A model generated the notes under the pieces. That model was not told where the DNA came from and ran no database searches. It saw only the letters and a list, made by a program, of their open reading frames with translations. Positions 59,067 through 64,000 of a stretch of 64,000 nucleotides of DNA are shown piece by piece (position 1 is the first letter of the stretch; every line of letters starts with the position of its first letter). The position numbers were made by a program, and so were the translations under genes. The DNA lies in assembly GCF_033568475.1 (NCBI RefSeq), contig NC_133121.1, positions 131,534,375 through 131,598,374 on the forward strand, given 5' to 3'. Source of the stretch: Henckelia pumila. Taxonomy: Eukaryota > Streptophyta > Magnoliopsida > Lamiales > Gesneriaceae.

Positions 59067-59976
59067 CTTGCGACTGTACTGAAAAAAAAAATGCACTTTC
59101 GTACAACAAAAAAAATGGAATTGATTGTGTAACAAAAAGACCACTACTCATTTCATGTATTCAAAACAATATGGATGTCTGTACGAAGGCACATAAGTTC
59201 AAAGATTCATATAGCATTAAGAAAATGAAACATATATAAATTACCATTCAAAAATCATGAGCTGGTTTATCAAAGAAATTGTCCAACTTAAAGTAAAAGT
59301 ATAGTCGCTGGAGCTCTATATACTCACCGACACACAAAAATATTTCAAACAAGGGCACACATATTTTCCAGCTACAATTACATTGCAATACCTGAACACT
59401 GCACGAAGAGTCGTTCTCCGAAATCAATATTTTTCAAAACTTCGATGCTGGTGTAACTACGCTCACCATGGGAACGGTTTGTGTTGGAAAAGGTTCCGGT
59501 TAACGGTGTAAGAACCCGACAAGATCAAGAATACGCATATGAGTAAATGGGAAATCGTAAAACTCTGGAAATATAGTCGTAAAAATGATACAGCAAAAGA
59601 CGTTAATTCAAATATTGGTCGTGAAGAAGCTACCTCGCAGATCTGTAGATGCATCTACATAGCTTTCTTCACGTTCGTGACGACTGGATCTGGATCTAAT
59701 TTTTTTGTGTTATGCGATGAAAGCCAGTGGGGAAAGAGAGAGAACAATAATTTGTTAGGGCTATGGGTAAAAGAGTAATTATGCTCCACAATCTCATGTA
59801 CTGTTCAAAAAATATTGACAATACAAGCTATTTTACGTGGATTGAATGTCCGTGGCTTTCCCCCCTACCATGCCAAATAATGCAGGGCCCTTGGGATATC
59901 TGCACATGTGTACTTTTTGAACCAAACACCCATTTACTTATTTTTCCCATCCTAATACCCCCTACCAAACAGGGCC
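59067..59976. other. Right subterminal region of the Harbinger element
   Basis: Holds the probable 5' UTR and promoter of the transposase gene (an acceptor AG just upstream of the ATG implies an upstream non-coding exon) and ends in the terminal repeat. No supported coding region. Confidence 0.5.
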
Positions 59977-59979
59977 TCA

Positions 59980-60909
59980 GGGTAAAACAGTTTTGGTAAA
60001 ACAGTTTAGGGGTAGATGTGAAAATGATAGGTAAACTGAAATAACACAAGTAGTTGTTTATGGATGTTCGGAGATTTCAAATACTCCTACGTCACCCCTT
60101 CTTCCACCTCGAAAGGTTATCACTAGAAGACTTTGATTTATACAAGTAATTTTCACAAACCCGATCCGCTTTAGGACTTAAACACTGCCTAAACAAGAAC
60201 TCCTAGTATCACACTTTGATTTCAGTCCTAGACTGATCTTACAATAAAATAAATACAACTCAAAATCTCTTACACAAAAATTGACCCTTCAATGGTCAGG
60301 ATAATGCTTTGAGTGTTTGTGCTTTTCGAGTCTCTTGATCAAATATTGAGCGTAAGATGTTTTTTTGTTCTTGAAGCAAAGGCAGAGATATCAGAATGTT
60401 CCTTATGCTCTTGAATTTGATCGAGATCTCTATTTATACCTTTTGGATCTCCAACGGTCATAAGTTTGAATTGTTCTTATGATGGAATTTGAATTATTCC
60501 CGTTGGATTTGTCACTATCATCAACGATTTTTGGAGCCGACATTCCCTTGGCATCGCGACACTAACTTCTGCAGGGATATCAGAGTACGGACGATCTTAT
60601 CCAAAAAAGGTATGGTAATTTTGACGCAATCAATTTGACACAGGTAAACTGATGAATTCAGTTCGGTAGGGTAAACTACTTTGTTTTTGAGTAAGGAGGG
60701 ACCGATGGATTCAGTTTAGCGCGGTAAACTGAATTGTGTTCCTTTTGTCTTGTCCGCTTATGATTCAGTCTTGTGTTTCAGTTTAGCACTGTAAACTATT
60801 TCTGTAGGTCATCATAACATCATCAAATTTTGTATATCAGTTTAGCCTTCCGTAAATGCTTAAGTGGTTTGACTTTGTTTTGCAAACATAAAAACTAAAT
60901 TTCACAACA
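59980..60909 (-). repeat. Copia 5' LTR, part 2
   Basis: Resumes with GGTAAAACAGTTTTGG right after the duplicated TCA and follows 26062-26991 to its end CACAACA. The right target duplication GAGAT follows at 60910-60914. Confidence 0.88.
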
Positions 60910-60914
60910 GAGAT

Positions 60915-61761
60915 GTAGATAATTATTTTAACTATAAAAAGTAAAAACGCTAGTAATCCAAGATTTGGACAATCTAATCGTCTTTTTCTGTAGAACTTGT
61001 GTTCTCCACCCTTAATTTCTCTCCTTCTTCTTCAATCTCAAGGTACTACCAATAAAGGTAATTAGGTAAATGTGTATGACAAATTTGTAAATCAAATTTG
61101 GACACCAATGATTTATAAGTCTATGCTGCACAACTTCAAATATTGCGAACCCTAAACAGTGCATAATCATTATTGATGAGATGCAATTATTTTGTCAAAA
61201 CAGTAAAATTTCGAAAGTATTTATTTACTTGCAAAAACACAAAAATTTGGCAGTAGGTCGGACTTGAGCACAATCTGATGAAGCCATTCGTTTCAGGGCC
61301 CAAGATTGGATGAGACAAAAAAAATAGTTCTATTATTATATATAGATATATAAAGGTACTGTTAAATTTAAAATCACATTAATTTTTAAATGTCGAATTT
61401 TTTAAGTACTATATAAAATAATGACTCCTAAAATTTGTACGTTTTATTTTATATTTTGTAGTTTTAACTGATAAAATTCATAATTCACTTTAAGGAGGAT
61501 GGTATTAAAAAAATTAGATTCAACCAAGAAAATCTCAAAATAACGAGTGAGTAATGAGTATATTGAATACACTTTAAATTTGGTTATGCTTAAAATTGAA
61601 TGCTTTCTCGGCCACATAAATGATGTAATAAAAGCAATGTTGCACTTCTTCCAATATTGATTTGGTTGATGGCACTAGCTTGCTAGCACCGATCCGTGGC
61701 CCGTTATATGTATGCGCACATCCGGTGGATCTTGCCCTCATCCACACACACACACAAACAC

Positions 61762-61811
<50 letters not shown>

Positions 61812-63047
61812 TCTTTACTTTTTTTCACTTATATTTCTATATTTTTTTTAAAATTCCCAAGTCGAATGCAGCTCGTATATCAAGACTAATATATCGCTTC
61901 AAGAGATAGAGAAGTTCCCGATGAAATTATAACATAGAATGTCTTTAAATTTATTCCATCATATAAATATATCATGTACGTACCTTCAAATTGTTTCATG
62001 TATATCCCAACATATCAATTATTTCGACATGTGCTTTGTCTGGTTCGGAAAAAGGTTTAATCCTCAGCTTAATTACTAAAAAAGGGTATTTCTACATTCC
62101 AAACTATCAAATTATTTCCATCTTTTTTTTGAAAATAAAGTATTTATATCTTACTATACTATACTAATTAATAAAAAATCTGCCTCTTTTTACTACTAAT
62201 TTACAATGTGACGACTTAATTAATTTTATAAAAATACCCTAAATCCTCGTTTTTTAAAACTAAAATATTCAATCTTACCTTTATCTATTTTAAAATACAA
62301 CAATATATTTATTTAGCTATAATTTAAAAGTTTTAGATATTTCATTACGTCCTCAAAAAAAAATATGAAAAAAATAATTAATTTAAAAATAATAAAAATT
62401 ATCATATCTAAATATATATTTCAACTTTATGAACAGACATCACGTGCAAAAAGACACCAATGAAGTAATAAATATGGATTTCACGACGACTGAATCTATC
62501 ATTAACATTAAAACTACTGATGAGGTATGGAAACGATCATAATTGTATTTGAATCCAAATTTTATAATAATCTTCAAGAAAACAAGTGCAATATTCTCCT
62601 AAATGCATCTCAGGCATATCGCATGTCATTATGACCCATATTCCCCCTGTCATTTAATTTTTTTTCATGCATATTTTATATTTCTCAATATTATATATGA
62701 AGCACAAAAATGGATTCTGTTCAAATTACAAAGATAAAGCAAAAGCCAAAACATTCCAAATATAGATAAAATTCAAAAAATCAAACCAAAAGTAAAACTT
62801 TCCCAGAAAATGTTGTTATCAACATCAACTGCAGGACAAAGTTCCAGAGTCGAGCCTAGTTCTAGTGCTAGAATGTACCCTACACTAATTAAGCTTACTG
62901 ATAAAAAATTTCAGAATCACGTTTCACGCAAAGCTGCCTTCTACTAAATATTTAATTAATCGATCACGTTTCACGCAAAGCTTTCTACTAAATATTTAAA
63001 TCGATATATTTTCTAAATAAATTGTGTTAATTTACATTTCTCACTAA
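60915..63047. other. AT-rich intergenic DNA right of the nested complex
   Basis: No gene recognised. A TCTTACTATACTATACTAATTAA-like start near 62149 resembles some Helitron ends but lacks the GC hairpin seen at 16370 and 17115, so it is not listed as an element. A CA/TA microsatellite is listed separately. Confidence 0.4.
61743..61811. repeat. Compound CA/TA microsatellite
   Basis: An interrupted run of CA dinucleotides passes into a run of TA dinucleotides broken once by TG. Likely polymorphic in length. Confidence 0.85.
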
Positions 63048-63958
63048 TTTAAGGATGACAATGGGTCGGGTATGGGTAGGACATCGCATCTCCATCCCCA
63101 TACTCATTTATTAAATTCATCCTCATACCCATACCCATACCCATCGGGTATTAAATATCATCCTCATCCTCATACCCGTCGGAGGATCGGATATCCATAT
63201 CCTACCCATATACCCATTTATCATATCTACTTCATACAAATACATTTTTTCAATTTTGAATTATTTTGATAAACCTATACTTATTTACTAGATTTTTAAA
63301 CCAAAATTTTTAATAGAACAATAGAAAAAATGAAACATAGTAGAAAATCTACAACCTAAAAATTATACTCCATCCGTCCCAATTATAGTGTCCACATTTT
63401 CTTTTTTGTTTGTCCGAAATATATAGTCATATATCATATTTAGTAATATTTTTTTACACTTCTTTACTAATATATCCCTATTAACTACACTTTGAAAATT
63501 GTGCAATCATTTTTAATACATTAAATAGGAATAAAATAGGAAGTTTATATAAAATTTACTTTTCCAATAAATTTTTCTTAATTTGTGTGAAACTAAAACA
63601 ATACAACATATATGGGACGGAGAGAGTATAAAAAGTAAAACTCCTACAAAATAATATTAGATTATACGAATAATTTTCATTGTTCCATCCGACTAATATA
63701 ATTCAACAAAATAATTAAATTAGCATTTAATTAATATAAATCAATATGCGTATATATATATATATATATATATATATAATCGGGTATCGGGTCGGGTATG
63801 AGTAGGATATTACTACATCCTCCTCCATACCCATATACGAGATTCCCATACCCATTTATCCATTTATTTAATCGGATACAAAATACGCCTTCATACCCTT
63901 CTCCATTCGGGTTGGATATCGGATTCCCCATCGTGTTCGGAGGAAATTACCATCCTTA
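63048..63958. mobile_element. hAT-like non-autonomous element
   Basis: Near-perfect 8-bp target duplications CTCACTAA (63040-63047) and CTCACTAT (63959-63966) flank ends that read TAAGGATGACAATGGG on the left and TAAGGATGGTAATTTC inward from the right. Subterminal regions are rich in GGGTATGGGTA and its complement (63068-63225 and 63783-63930), which are in inverted orientation to each other. No transposase. A Stowaway MITE and a TA repeat (63751-63778) lie inside. Confidence 0.6.
63368..63626. mobile_element. Stowaway MITE (Tc1/mariner type, 259 bp)
   Basis: Begins CTCCATCCGTCCCA and ends TGGGACGGAGAGAG, perfect in type for Stowaway terminal repeats, with TA duplicated on both sides (63366-63367 and 63627-63628). 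AT-rich and non-coding; nested in the hAT-like element. Confidence 0.88.
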
Positions 63959-64000
63959 CTCACTATCAAGTTGTTATTAACACAATATATACGGGTCTCA

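Larger units (their letters stand above)
42881..59976 (-). mobile_element. PIF/Harbinger DNA transposon with two accessory genes, interrupted by a Tekay element
   Basis: Three-base TCA target duplications (42878-42880 and 59977-59979) flank imperfect terminal repeats, GGACCCGCTTGGTA on the left and GGCCCTGTTTGGTA at the right end read inward (11 of 14 identical). Rejoining the two flanks gives the continuous Copia LTR seen at 25891-26991. Without the nested Tekay element (43106-53222 plus duplication) it is about 7 kb. On the minus strand it encodes a DDE transposase and a Myb/SANT-like protein, the standard two-gene set of the superfamily. On the plus strand it carries two additional genes. 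The transposase is broken by one frameshift and two stops, while the other three genes read intact, so the copy is probably immobile without help. Confidence 0.9.
25891..60909 (-). mobile_element. SIRE-like Ty1/Copia retrotransposon, interrupted by two nested insertions
   Basis: The outer element is bounded by GAGAT target duplications (25886-25890 and 60910-60914) and LTRs beginning TGTTAGGATCGG and ending CAACA on the plus strand. It lies on the minus strand: PBS at 42692-42703, gag 42657-41238, protease and integrase start 40626-39986, integrase-RT-RNase H 33281-30732, an extra downstream ORF 30184-27256, and a polypurine tract at 27006-26992. The gag with zinc knuckle and Ser/Asp-Glu linker, and a long extra ORF after pol, fit the SIRE/Maximus lineage; this lineage call is inferred. 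Many frameshifts and stops make it defective. A Gypsy derivative (33282-39980) splits the integrase and a Harbinger element (42881-59976) splits the 5' LTR. Without the insertions it would be about 11 kb. Confidence 0.9.

Noticed and set aside
61574..61909. Open frames across the CA/TA microsatellite
   Set aside because: Translation of a simple repeat (His-Thr and Ile-Tyr runs) in several frames; no coding support.
62149..62420. Third Helitron-like start (TCTTACTATACTATACTAATT)
   Set aside because: It lacks the GC-rich GTT-loop hairpin and has no matching 3' end.
1..64000. CRISPR arrays, tRNA or rRNA genes, bacterial-type operons
   Set aside because: The sequence is plant nuclear DNA; no regularly spaced repeats, tRNA cloverleaf with proper TTCRANY arm and acceptor stem, or rRNA were recognised by eye.

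Overview
This window is nuclear DNA of a flowering plant. It carries intron-containing plant genes in an AT-rich background, with plant-type transposons throughout. The accessory third gene of the Copia element resembles, from memory only, proteins that are numerous in Gesneriaceae/Lamiales genomes, so an asterid eudicot of the Lamiales type is my best guess; no single feature proves it.

Gene-rich left part (1-16 kb). Four host genes can be read exon by exon: the 3' part of an HD-Zip class II transcription factor of HAT14 type (+, cut by the window start); a 590-residue WD40 protein with an N-terminal coiled coil (-, seven exons); cytosolic ribosomal protein eL8/RPL7A (+, six exons, with telo-box and site II promoter elements); and the histone-fold DNA-repair/kinetochore protein MHF1/CENP-S (-, four exons, with an E2F-type site upstream). 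A decayed partial duplicate of the WD40 gene lies between RPL7A and MHF1.

Repeat-rich middle (16-25.9 kb). No convincing intact gene. It holds MITEs, Helitron-like hairpin termini, a decayed Gypsy LTR, a cluster of four small hairpins, an AT-rich repeat present in direct and inverted copies, a 230-bp foldback element and a possible gene remnant ending in an acidic tail.

Nested transposon complex (25.9-60.9 kb). A SIRE-like Copia element on the minus strand (TSD GAGAT) has been opened twice. A non-autonomous Gypsy derivative with two 3,074-bp LTRs (TSD TGACA) sits in its integrase. A PIF/Harbinger DNA transposon (TSD TCA) sits in its 5' LTR. The Harbinger element was itself invaded by a Tekay-type chromovirus with 2.6-kb LTRs (TSD CGGTT). 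Every boundary can be read to the base. The Harbinger element encodes a DDE transposase (now broken), a Myb/SANT-like partner protein, and two further genes on the opposite strand: one with a hybrid-binding RNase H1 N-terminal-like domain and one with SUMO-interacting-like motifs. The Tekay element has an in-frame 205-bp intron-like segment between gag and protease.

Right end (60.9-64 kb). Non-coding AT-rich DNA with a CA/TA microsatellite and a hAT-like MITE containing a Stowaway MITE.
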